Assembly (NCBI GenBank): GCA_017462035.1
Contig: JAFTRY010000030.1
Span: forward strand, 1-64,000
Direction: 5' to 3'
DNA: 64,000 nucleotides
Source: Clostridia bacterium
GTDB lineage: Bacteria > Bacillota > Clostridia > Oscillospirales > CAG-272
This document shows positions 35,223 to 43,672 of the stretch, one piece after another. The notes beneath the pieces were generated by a model, which was given only the letters and a program-made list of their open reading frames with translations, searched no databases and was not told the DNA's origin. The first letter of the stretch is position 1. Each line of letters begins with the position of its first letter. The position numbers were made by a program, and so were the translations under genes.

Positions 35223-35243
35223 TTGGAGAAGAAATTTCTCCAA
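35223..35243. other. inverted repeat between mscL and smc promoters
   Basis: TTGGAGAA (35223-35230) and TTCTCCAA (35236-35243), five-base gap. It lies between divergent promoters and could be a protein site or an incidental stem. Confidence 0.35.
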
Positions 35244-35301
35244 ATGATACAAATTTTTGAAAAAAATTATGAAAAATGTGGCTTGGCAGACGGAAAAGTG
35301 C

Positions 35302-35330
35302 TTGAAAATTTGAGAAAAATCGGGTATAAT
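35302..35330 (+). promoter_or_regulatory. promoter of the smc operon
   Basis: TTGAAA (35302-35307), 17-base spacer, TATAAT (35325-35330), 53 bases before the smc start. Confidence 0.75.
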
Positions 35331-35382
35331 ATTATATTGGTATATTGTAGGAAGTGAACCGACCATAGGAAGGAGAAACATC

Positions 35383-38300
35383 GTGTATCTGAAATCTTTG
35401 GAATTGCAGGGCTTTAAGTCCTTTCCGGATAAGACCAAGCTGACCTTCGAGGGCGGCTCCACGGTGATCGTGGGTCCCAACGGAAGCGGGAAATCCAATA
35501 TTTCCGACGCCATGAAATGGGTGCTGGGAGAGGTGTCCTCCAAGAGTATTCGAGGAACCAAAATGGAGGATATTATATTCGGCGGAGCCGATAGCCGCCG
35601 CCCTATGGGCTACGCGGAGGTGTCTGTGACCTTCGATAACTCCGGAATGCTGGGACGCTTGGATTGCCCCTATGACGAGGTGACCGTCACACGCCGTTAC
35701 TACCGCTCGGGCGAGAGCGAATATTTTATTAACCGCCGTGCGGTTCGCTTGAAGGATATCTATGAGATGTTCATGAATACCGGCGTGGGACGGGACGGCT
35801 ATTCCATCATCGGACAGGGAAAGATCGCGGAGATCATTTCCAGAAAGAGCGACGAGCGCCGCAGTATCTTCGAGGATGCCTCCGGAATCGCGAAATACCG
35901 CCATAAGAAGAGTGAGACCGAACGCCGGCTTGCCGCAACCGAGGATAATATGACCCGTATCAACGACGTGTTTGCCGAGGTCTCGGCGCAGGTAGGACCC
36001 CTGGAAAAGGAAGCTGAGAAGGCGAAGAAGGCAATTGAACTGCTGGAAACAAAAAAACGGGTGGACGTACAGCTCTGGCTTTACGATACCGAAAAGCTTC
36101 GCGGCGACCTGACCCGTTGCGAGGAGGAATTCCGCAATGCGGAATTTGACCTTCAAAATGCCGACGACGCGGTGAAGGCACTGGAGGTGCAGAATGACCG
36201 GCTGTTTGAGATCTCTCAATCGGGAGAGACCGAGTCGGAGAATTTGCTGGTGCAGATTCGGGAGCAGACCGAGCGTAACCATACCCTGGATAGCGAATAC
36301 CGTATTACCGAAACGAAGATCCTACATACGGGCGAAATGATTGCCGCCGCAGAGGGTGCTATGGAATCGGCGCGCCGTTCCGTGGAAAATGAGGAAAAGG
36401 CGGCAGAGACGAGAAGTGCCAAAATGGCGGAGCTTGCGGAGGCGTTGCGCCTAAAGGAAGCCGAGCATGAGCAGGCTCGGGAGAGAAGAGAGCAAGCCGC
36501 GGCAGTCGCGAGAGCGCTGGACTTTGATGTTGACCGAGCTCTTTCAGATATCCGAGTCCTGGAGTCCGAGGCGGCGGGAGTGGAAGCCCGTATTACCTTT
36601 ATTGAAAATTCCCGTACCACCGACAGTGATAAAAACGCGGCGGTGCTTCGGGAGATCGAGGGCTATGAAGAGCAGTCGAGACAGATGAAGGAGCAGTGCG
36701 ACAGAATACGGCAAACGGTAGAGGACTATGACCAAACCACGGCACGGGCAAATGAGGAGATGGAGAGCTGTAACGAAAAGCTCACCGCCCTCTATGACCG
36801 CCGTACCGAGCAGACAGAGACTCTCACCGGACTTCGCCTTCGCCGGGATGCGGCAAGGCAGAGAATTGATACCTTCAAAACCATGGAGGAGCAGTTTGAG
36901 GGATATTCGGGCAGTGTCCGTTTTGTCATGAAGAAGTATAAGGAGAAGGGGATCACGGACCGCTTTGGTACCCCCTGCGGCAAGATCTACGGACCCCTGT
37001 CCACGGTCATCAACGTGGAGGACCGATACATTACCGCCATCGAAACGGCACTGGGAGCCAACCTTCAGCATATCGTGGTGGAGGACGAAAGCGTGGCAAA
37101 GGCGGCAATGTTCGCCCTGAAAAAAGCCGAGGCGGGACGGGCAACCTTCTTTCCACTTACCTCAATGAAGCCCCAGACAGCTACCGCTGAGATGAGGGAA
37201 GCCATGGGCTTTGAGGGATACGTGGCGGTTGCCAGCGAGCTGGTGGCGAGTGATCCGAAATTTGATAATATCGTGTCCGGCCTATTGGGCAGAACCATGA
37301 TTTTTGATACCGTGGATCACGCTACCTCCATGGCAAGAAGTCTGCACTATCGGGTGAGAGCCGTGACCTTGGACGGTCAGCAGATCAACGTGGGAGGTTC
37401 CTTTACCGGAGGATCGGTACGCCAGAACGGTAACATTCTCAGCCGTGCCGGTGAGATCAAGCGCCTGGAAAGAGAGACCGCGGAGCTGACTCGGAATATG
37501 AATCAGCTGGAGAGTGAGCTGACCCGCTTGAGCGAGGAGATTTCCTCCCTGGAGGATGACCGTGACTCTGCCGATCAGAAGCTGAGCCTCATTAAGGTCA
37601 TGCGGGATTCGGAAAATAACCGCCTGGAGCAGCTGAACGCCAAGCTGGAGGCGAATGAGGCACTGACCGAAAAGCTTCGTGCCGATTACGGCGACCTGCT
37701 CCGCGCCAGAGAACAGTACGAGGAGGATCGGAAGGAGCTGTTGATCCAGAGAGATCAGCTTGCTCACCGGATCGGTGAGATCAACGCCGCCCGTTCCGAT
37801 ATGGATGTAAAGCGAAACGAAGCCCGTGACCGAACGGCAGAAGCTGAAAGTCTCATGACTGCCCTCATTATTTCGATGAATGAGTTGAAAAAAGACCAAG
37901 AGACCGAGACGCGCCTGGCAGAAGAGTCCGAGAACCGTTTGGCGGATTTTCTTCGCGGAATTGAGGAACAGCGGCAAAAAATCGCTGAATTTCAGGGAAA
38001 GATCGCGGAGTACGAAACCGAGCGAAACACGAACCGGGAAGCGTACCGAGCAGGAGTGGCAGCACTGGACGAGCTAAACGAAAAGCGCTCCAAGATCGAG
38101 GCGGGAAATCATGAGTTTAAGCGAAAGCTGAACGAAGTTAATGCCAAGATGCGGGAAAAGCTCCAGCAAAAAGAGCTGATCTTCAAAGAGTATACTCGAT
38201 ATGAAAATCGTCTGGCAAGTCTGAGGAGTGAACAGGATAAGCTGGCATCCAAGCTATGGGACGATCACGAACTGACCCGTGCTGATGCCGTGGCACTTGG

Positions 38301-39015
38301 TTATCCCGCCCTGGATCCCGCCAGCCGCGGCGAAGCGGCGGCAAAGCAGACCGAGTGCCGCAATAAACTGAGAGTCCTGGGAAACGTGGACCTGGACGCG
38401 GTGAATAAATACCAAGAGGTCAAGGCAAGATATGACTATATGGCGGGACAGATTCGTGACCTGGAGGCTTCCCGCGACGAGCTGAGCGATATTATTCAAA
38501 AGCTGGAAGGGGAAATGGAAACCGCCTTTTTGGATTCCTTCCATCAGATCAATGAGAACTTCAACCGTGTGTTTGGGGAGCTTTTCGGCGGCGGCTCCGC
38601 GGAGTTGACACTGAGTGATCCCGAGCATGTGCTGGAAAGCGGCATCGAAATCAAGGCGGCACCTCCCGGAAAAATTATTAAGAACCTGGTACAGCTGTCC
38701 GGCGGTGAGCAATCCTTCATCGCTATCGCACTGTTCTTTGCCATTTTGCAGGTCAATCCAACCCCCTTCTGTATCCTGGATGAGATCGAGGCGGCGTTGG
38801 ATGAGGTGAATGTGGCGCGTTTTGCCGAGTATATCAAGCGATATGCCAGCGGTACACAATTTATTCTAATTACCCACCGCCGAGGAACCATGGAGGCGGC
38901 AAACCGCCTGTACGGCGTGACCATGCCCGAACGGGGTATTTCCAAGGTGCTGGAATTGGACGTAAACGAAATTTCTAAGAAAAAGGGAGAAGACTGGGAT
39001 GGCATTTTTGGATAA
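35383..39015 (+). CDS. smc: chromosome partition protein SMC
   Basis: A 1210-residue condensin ATPase for chromosome organisation. Walker A is GPNGSGKSN (31-39), with long coiled coils on both sides of a hinge (about 500-680, including EGYSGSVRFVMKKY and GGSFTGGS). The C-terminal head has the signature LSGGEQSFIAIALFFAI and Walker B in CILDEIEAALDE. The start is a GTG at 35383 after AAGGAGAAAC. rnc, often upstream, is absent. The end overlaps ftsY by 17 bases. Confidence 0.97.
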   Translation: MYLKSLELQGFKSFPDKTKLTFEGGSTVIVGPNGSGKSNISDAMKWVLGEVSSKSIRGTKMEDIIFGGADSRRPMGYAEVSVTFDNSGMLGRLDCPYDEVTVTRRYYRSGESEYFINRRAVRLKDIYEMFMNTGVGRDGYSIIGQGKIAEIISRKSDERRSIFEDASGIAKYRHKKSETERRLAATEDNMTRINDVFAEVSAQVGPLEKEAEKAKKAIELLETKKRVDVQLWLYDTEKLRGDLTRCEEEFRNAEFDLQNADDAVKALEVQNDRLFEISQSGETESENLLVQIREQTERNHTLDSEYRITETKILHTGEMIAAAEGAMESARRSVENEEKAAETRSAKMAELAEALRLKEAEHEQARERREQAAAVARALDFDVDRALSDIRVLESEAAGVEARITFIENSRTTDSDKNAAVLREIEGYEEQSRQMKEQCDRIRQTVEDYDQTTARANEEMESCNEKLTALYDRRTEQTETLTGLRLRRDAARQRIDTFKTMEEQFEGYSGSVRFVMKKYKEKGITDRFGTPCGKIYGPLSTVINVEDRYITAIETALGANLQHIVVEDESVAKAAMFALKKAEAGRATFFPLTSMKPQTATAEMREAMGFEGYVAVASELVASDPKFDNIVSGLLGRTMIFDTVDHATSMARSLHYRVRAVTLDGQQINVGGSFTGGSVRQNGNILSRAGEIKRLERETAELTRNMNQLESELTRLSEEISSLEDDRDSADQKLSLIKVMRDSENNRLEQLNAKLEANEALTEKLRADYGDLLRAREQYEEDRKELLIQRDQLAHRIGEINAARSDMDVKRNEARDRTAEAESLMTALIISMNELKKDQETETRLAEESENRLADFLRGIEEQRQKIAEFQGKIAEYETERNTNREAYRAGVAALDELNEKRSKIEAGNHEFKRKLNEVNAKMREKLQQKELIFKEYTRYENRLASLRSEQDKLASKLWDDHELTRADAVALGYPALDPASRGEAAAKQTECRNKLRVLGNVDLDAVNKYQEVKARYDYMAGQIRDLEASRDELSDIIQKLEGEMETAFLDSFHQINENFNRVFGELFGGGSAELTLSDPEHVLESGIEIKAAPPGKIIKNLVQLSGGEQSFIAIALFFAILQVNPTPFCILDEIEAALDEVNVARFAEYIKRYASGTQFILITHRRGTMEAANRLYGVTMPERGISKVLELDVNEISKKKGEDWDGIFG

Positions 39016-39904
39016 ATTGAAAAAGGGTCTTTCCAAGACGAAGAACGCGATCTTTGGACAGATCGACGAGGTGCTGAAGGCATTCGTGAAGGTCGACGAG
39101 GATTTGCTCGATGAGCTGGAGGAGCTGTTGATCGTGTCGGACGTAGGCGTGAGTGCCACGGAGGATATTATGGAAAGACTGCGGGAGGACGTAAAGGAAG
39201 GTCGCTTGAAAGAAAAAGATCAGGTGATCGATGCCCTCAAGAATATCTTGGGTGATATGATTGGAGAGGGTGAGCCTCTGGATCTGTCCACTACACCAGC
39301 CGTGATCTTGGTGATCGGGGTCAACGGAGCGGGAAAGACCACCTCCATCGGAAAGATCTCCAACCGCCTGATTTCTGACGGAAAAAAGGTGGTGGTAGCG
39401 GCGGCAGATACCTTCCGTGCGGCGGCAATCGATCAGCTGGCGGTCTGGTGTGAAAGATCAGGAGCGGATTTGGTTCGTCAGAACGAGGGAAGCGATCCTG
39501 CGGCGGTGGTGTTTGATGCCATTGCCTACGCTAAGAGAAAGCAGGCGGACGTGCTGATCATCGATACGGCAGGACGACTGCATAATAAGGTCAACCTTAT
39601 GAACGAGCTTGCGAAGATCAACCGTGTGATCGAGCGGGAATTGCCCGATGCCGCCAGAGAGAACTTGCTGGTGCTGGACGCTACTACCGGACAGAACGCC
39701 ATTCTCCAGGCAAAGGAGTTCCGACATGCGGCAAACATTACCGGACTCATCCTCAATAAGCTGGACGGTACGGCAAAGGGCGGTATTGTCATTTCTATTA
39801 AAAAGGAACTGGAAATTCCCGTCAAATTTATCGGCGTGGGAGAGAAGATCGACGATATGCAGGAATTTGACAGTGAGGAATTCGTGAAGGCACTTTTTGA
39901 GTGA
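38999..39904 (+). CDS. ftsY: signal recognition particle receptor FtsY
   Basis: A 301-residue SRP-type GTPase that targets ribosomes to the membrane. The G1 loop is GVNGAGKTT (107-115), followed by DTFRAAAIDQL, DTAGRLHNK and NKLDGTAKGG. The acidic N-terminal A domain is very short. It is translationally coupled to smc, as in most Firmicutes. Confidence 0.96.
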   Translation: MAFLDKLKKGLSKTKNAIFGQIDEVLKAFVKVDEDLLDELEELLIVSDVGVSATEDIMERLREDVKEGRLKEKDQVIDALKNILGDMIGEGEPLDLSTTPAVILVIGVNGAGKTTSIGKISNRLISDGKKVVVAAADTFRAAAIDQLAVWCERSGADLVRQNEGSDPAAVVFDAIAYAKRKQADVLIIDTAGRLHNKVNLMNELAKINRVIERELPDAARENLLVLDATTGQNAILQAKEFRHAANITGLILNKLDGTAKGGIVISIKKELEIPVKFIGVGEKIDDMQEFDSEEFVKALFE

Positions 39905-39924
39905 GAGATTGTCAAGGAGAACAT

Positions 39925-40524
39925 ATGAAGATCGTATTGGCATCCAGAAATCAGCATAAGATCGCCGAATGGCAGGCAACCCTCGGTAAGTATATTGACG
40001 GTGTGCAGCTTCTGTCCCTCGATGATGCTGGGATTTTTGAAGAGATCGAGGAAAACGGTAAAACCTTTGAGGAAAATGCCTTTATTAAGGCAAGAACGGC
40101 GGCAAAGAGCGGGTATGTCAGCATCGGCGAGGATTCGGGACTTGCGGTAACTGCTCTCGACGGCGAGCCGGGAGTCTATTCGGCACGGTATGCCGGCGGG
40201 CACGGTAACGATGGAGCAAATAACGCCCTCCTTCTGCAAAAGCTAAAGGGGAAAGCAGACCGCTCCGCCAAATTTGTCTGCGCCATTGCCTGCGTCTTCC
40301 CGGAGGACATGGCGCGCGACGTTTGCGTGCGTGGCGAGACTGAGGGCGTGATCCTGGAGGAGCTTCGGGGCGAGGGAGGCTTTGGCTATGACCCCCTCTT
40401 CCTCTATGAGCCCGAGGGAAAGACCTTTGCCGAAATGAACGGAGAGGAAAAGAACGCCATTTCACACCGAGGGAAGGCAATCGCCCTTTTGGCAAAAGAA
40501 CTGAAAAAAATAAACGAGAGGTAA
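39925..40524 (+). CDS. rdgB: XTP/dITP diphosphatase (Ham1/RdgB)
   Basis: A 199-residue pyrophosphatase cleansing the nucleotide pool of deaminated purines. It begins MKIVLASRNQHKIAEW and has the conserved GEDSGLAVTALDGEPGVYSARYAG, split here across the substrate loop, and GEGGFGYDPLF. The start at 39925 follows CAAGGAGAAC; the upstream in-frame start overlaps ftsY and is disfavoured. Confidence 0.95.
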   Translation: MKIVLASRNQHKIAEWQATLGKYIDGVQLLSLDDAGIFEEIEENGKTFEENAFIKARTAAKSGYVSIGEDSGLAVTALDGEPGVYSARYAGGHGNDGANNALLLQKLKGKADRSAKFVCAIACVFPEDMARDVCVRGETEGVILEELRGEGGFGYDPLFLYEPEGKTFAEMNGEEKNAISHRGKAIALLAKELKKINER

Positions 40525-40531
40525 AGAACAC

Positions 40532-40819
40532 ATGATAACATCCAAGCAACGGGCGTACCTGAGAGGACTCGCCAATGGAATCCCTGCCATTATGCAGATC
40601 GGAAAGGGAGGCATCGGTGAAAATCTTGCCAAAACTGTCTCTGACGCATTGGAGGCCCGTGAATTGATCAAACTGACAGTGTTGGAAAACTGCGTGGAAA
40701 CACCCAGAGAGGCGGCGGATGCCATTGCTGAAGCAACGGGTGCCGACGTGGTAGGCGTGATCGGCAGAAAAGTTATTTTGTACCGTGAATCGGTCAACCA
40801 TAAAACCATCGAGCTATGA
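40532..40819 (+). CDS. yhbY: YhbY/CRM-domain RNA-binding protein
   Basis: A 95-residue single CRM domain that associates with pre-50S ribosomes. The GxxG-type loop is IMQIGKGGIGENL, with LEARELIKLTVLENC after it. It overlaps nadD by four bases (ATGA). Confidence 0.94.
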   Translation: MITSKQRAYLRGLANGIPAIMQIGKGGIGENLAKTVSDALEARELIKLTVLENCVETPREAADAIAEATGADVVGVIGRKVILYRESVNHKTIEL

Positions 40820-41457
40820 TTAACGGAATGGATATGCTCCGTGTGGGAATCTACGGAGGAACCTTTGCCCCCATTCACAACGGACACGTGGCGGCGGCAA
40901 AGGCGTTTATGGAGCAAATGAAGCTGGATTACCTGTTCATTATTCCCACTTACCTGCCTCCCCATAAACAGGTGGATTCCTCAGACGATCCCTGGTACCG
41001 CTTGAAAATGTGCGAGCTTGCCTTTGAGGGCGTAGATGGGGTGGTGATCTCTGATATGGAGATCCGGCGGGGAGGAAAAAGCTATACCTATGATACGCTG
41101 AAGGAGCTGCAACGTCCCGACACGCGCCTTTTCCTTCTTTGCGGTACCGATATGGTACTCACCTTTGACACCTGGCACCGCTTCGAGGATATTTTCAAAA
41201 TGTGTTATCCCATCTACGTCCGGCGGGAAAACGATCCCTTGATTACCAATCGTATCGTGGCGAAGATCGGGGAATACTATCAAAAATACGGTGTCATGTT
41301 CCGAAAGGTTCAGATGGATCCCATCAACGTATCGTCGACGGAGATCCGTCGGGCGGTAAAGGAGGGAAGGGATATTTCCTCCCTGGTTCCCCCCGGTGTG
41401 GAACGGTTTATTCACGAAAACCGATTGTATTTGAGAGAGGAGCAGTCTGATGAGTAA
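40816..41457 (+). CDS. nadD: nicotinate-nucleotide adenylyltransferase
   Basis: A 213-residue enzyme forming deamido-NAD from nicotinate mononucleotide and ATP. The HxGH-type motif lies in GIYGGTFAPIHNGHV and the second motif is NVSSTEIRRAV. The start at 40816 overlaps the yhbY stop; Met codons at 40828 and 40834 are alternatives because the upstream site is weak. It overlaps yqeK by eight bases. Confidence 0.94.
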   Translation: MINGMDMLRVGIYGGTFAPIHNGHVAAAKAFMEQMKLDYLFIIPTYLPPHKQVDSSDDPWYRLKMCELAFEGVDGVVISDMEIRRGGKSYTYDTLKELQRPDTRLFLLCGTDMVLTFDTWHRFEDIFKMCYPIYVRRENDPLITNRIVAKIGEYYQKYGVMFRKVQMDPINVSSTEIRRAVKEGRDISSLVPPGVERFIHENRLYLREEQSDE

Positions 41458-42088
41458 CTTTACGGAGACCATGCTTGCTGAACTGAGAGAAGGCGTTCGC
41501 CGTACCATGTCCGAAAAACGCTTTCGTCATACGGCAGAGGTGGAACGGATGGCGGAACGACTGGGTACACTGTACGTGCCCGATCAGATTATGATGCTCC
41601 GGGCGGCAGCGTTGCTCCATGATATGACCAAGGAATATTCCCCGGATCATCATTTGATGATCTGCGCGCAAAAGAATATACCGCTGACTAAGGAGGATGT
41701 GTACGCTCCAAAAACCTTTCACGCCAGAACAGCGGCGGTGCTGATTCCCGAGAAATATCCGGCGTTTGCCACAGAGGAGCTGATCGGCTGTGTTCGTTGG
41801 CATACGACGGGACGGCGAGGGATGACCTTGTGCGAAAAACTGCTGTATCTTGCGGATTATATCGATCTGTCCCGTACCTTTGAGGATTGCGTGAGGCTGA
41901 GAAATTATTTCTTTGACGCGAGTCCCGAGACCATGACCGAAAAGGAACGGCTTTCCCATCTGCGGGATACTCTCATTCTTTCCTTTGACATGACGGTGTC
42001 GGCTCTGCTCTTCGAAGGTGCTCCCATCAGCCCCGATACCCTGGATGCCAGAAATGAGCTGGTGATCGAGAAAAAAGCAGGGAGGTAA
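41450..42088 (+). CDS. yqeK: HD-domain Ap4A hydrolase YqeK
   Basis: A 212-residue HD-family phosphohydrolase; relatives split diadenosine tetraphosphate symmetrically. The metal ligands are in RHTAEVERMAERL, ALLHDMTKEYS and a later Asp (LADYIDLSR). It follows nadD in the standard order, with GAGGAG before the start. Confidence 0.92.
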   Translation: MSNFTETMLAELREGVRRTMSEKRFRHTAEVERMAERLGTLYVPDQIMMLRAAALLHDMTKEYSPDHHLMICAQKNIPLTKEDVYAPKTFHARTAAVLIPEKYPAFATEELIGCVRWHTTGRRGMTLCEKLLYLADYIDLSRTFEDCVRLRNYFFDASPETMTEKERLSHLRDTLILSFDMTVSALLFEGAPISPDTLDARNELVIEKKAGR

Positions 42089-42127
42089 TCTACTCCGCTT
42101 TCTACATATTTTCGTTTCGTTTCCGTA

Positions 42128-42145
42128 CATAGCCCAATGGCTATG
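42128..42145 (+). other. stem-loop before the LCP gene
   Basis: CATAGCC (42128-42134) pairs with GGCTATG (42139-42145) just before the CGGAGG ribosome site. There is no U-run, so it is not a terminator. Confidence 0.35.
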
Positions 42146-42161
42146 GGAACGGAGGATCGAA

Positions 42162-43160
42162 ATGAATAAGAAAAAAACGGTTTTTCTATGGTGCTTTTTG
42201 GCAATCTCTCTGCTGGCGGGAGGACTCCTTCTCTCCAAGGCGGTCGATCCATCCGAACCATCGGGAACCGCTTCGGAGGCGTACGCCGAAGAAACGGGGA
42301 AAAACGGGGAAAAGGGATATTTTCGGCTCTTGGTCGCCGGTACAGACCGTACTACCCAGCTCTGTGACGTCCTTCTTCTGCTGTCGCTGAACCGAGATAC
42401 CGGTGAGATCTGGGGGCTTCAACTGCCCCGGGATACCTATGCAGCCTATTCCTCGGGAAGCTATCGAAAGCTTAACGGGGCGGCAAATGCCCTGGGCGGA
42501 ATGGACGAGCTGTGTGCGTTTTTAGAAGAGAGCTTGGGCGTGGGGATCGATCGTTATCTCAGCCTCTCTCCCGATGCCTTGAGAAAAGGGGTGGATGCGG
42601 TTGGCGGAGTGGACGTGTGGCTGCCAAAGGCGATGAACTATGAGGATCCCGCCCAGGGGCTTTCGATTCATTTGCCTGCGGGTACCCAGCACCTGGACGG
42701 AAGTATGGCGGAGCAATTCGTCCGCTACCGATCCGGGTATACCAGAGGAGACCTGGATCGCATGGATGCCCAAAAAAGCTTTCTTTCGGCTTTGTATCGC
42801 AAGGTGAAAGAAGAAATGACGCTTACCGGAGCGGTGAAATTGGCGATCAGCCTTTTGGGAACGGTAGAAACAAATCTGACACTTCCGGATATTACACTGT
42901 TGGCGGAATCGCTGTTTTCTGCCGAGGCAGGAGGGATGTTCCTGACAACAGCGCCGGGGGAGGAGGCAACGGCAACCAAAAGCGGTGCCTCCTATTTCGT
43001 CCTGTCAGCACCCGGTATGGAAGAGCTGCTTCGCGAGCATTTCGGTGCCCGAGAGGGAGGCTTCGATCCCAATCGGGTGTATCTTAATCAGAGCTATGCC
43101 CAGTTCCAAGAGATTTACCGGCGAAAGATCTCCTACGGGAGCTATTCCCTGACCGAATGA
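42162..43160 (+). CDS. LytR-CpsA-Psr (LCP) family protein
   Basis: A 332-residue membrane-anchored phosphotransferase; the family attaches teichoic acids or other glycans to peptidoglycan. A single N-terminal helix (about 5-24) places the LCP domain outside. Conserved stretches are LQLPRDTYAAY, KLNGAANALGG and DAVGGVDVWLPKAM, with Arg residues in VRYRSGYTRGDLDR. Its position between yqeK and rsfS is usual in Clostridia. It could accept the glycan built by the surface-sugar genes in this window; this is inference. Confidence 0.92.
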   Translation: MNKKKTVFLWCFLAISLLAGGLLLSKAVDPSEPSGTASEAYAEETGKNGEKGYFRLLVAGTDRTTQLCDVLLLLSLNRDTGEIWGLQLPRDTYAAYSSGSYRKLNGAANALGGMDELCAFLEESLGVGIDRYLSLSPDALRKGVDAVGGVDVWLPKAMNYEDPAQGLSIHLPAGTQHLDGSMAEQFVRYRSGYTRGDLDRMDAQKSFLSALYRKVKEEMTLTGAVKLAISLLGTVETNLTLPDITLLAESLFSAEAGGMFLTTAPGEEATATKSGASYFVLSAPGMEELLREHFGAREGGFDPNRVYLNQSYAQFQEIYRRKISYGSYSLTE

Positions 43161-43223
43161 GAGAAGGTAAAAAGGAAGGCGGGAAAGAAAGCAAAAGCGA
43201 AAAAGCAAAAGCAGAAAATACCC

Positions 43224-43252
43224 TTGACAAATCTGTGGTTATGGATTACAAT
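43224..43252 (+). promoter_or_regulatory. promoter of rsfS-leuS
   Basis: TTGACA (43224-43229), 17-base spacer, TACAAT (43247-43252). Confidence 0.65.
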
Positions 43253-43284
43253 AATATGAGTAAATGAAGAAAGGTTGGCTAAAT

Positions 43285-43647
43285 ATGGATCAGACCGAAA
43301 CCCAAGTGCTGTCCTCCTTGAAGGACGCGAGTGCCCGCGAGCTGGCGGATGCCATTGCCGAGGTACTGGACTCGAAAAAAGGAAAAGACATTCAGGTGCT
43401 GTACGTGGAAGACAAAACGGTGATTGCGGAGTATTTTGTGCTTTGTACCGGTAACTCCTCCACACAGATCAAAGCACTGGCAGGAGAGGTGGAATACCGC
43501 ATGGGATTGCGTGACGTTCAGCCCTACCAGATAGAGGGAAGGGATAACAATTCCTGGTTGCTGTTGGACTACAGTAACGTGATCGTCCACATCTTCAGCC
43601 GTGAGGCAAGAGAATTTTACAATCTGGATAAGCTCTACGCAGATTGA
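43285..43647 (+). CDS. rsfS: ribosomal silencing factor RsfS
   Basis: A 120-residue protein binding L14 to block subunit joining under starvation. IAEYFVLCTGNSSTQIKALA, YQIEGRDNNSWLLLDY and NVIVHIFSREAREFYNLDKL are family blocks. The start at 43285 has AAAGG at good distance; the ATG at 43264 lacks a site. leuS follows after 25 bases. Confidence 0.94.
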   Translation: MDQTETQVLSSLKDASARELADAIAEVLDSKKGKDIQVLYVEDKTVIAEYFVLCTGNSSTQIKALAGEVEYRMGLRDVQPYQIEGRDNNSWLLLDYSNVIVHIFSREAREFYNLDKLYAD

Positions 43648-43672
43648 CAATATTGATAAGGAAGACAGATAC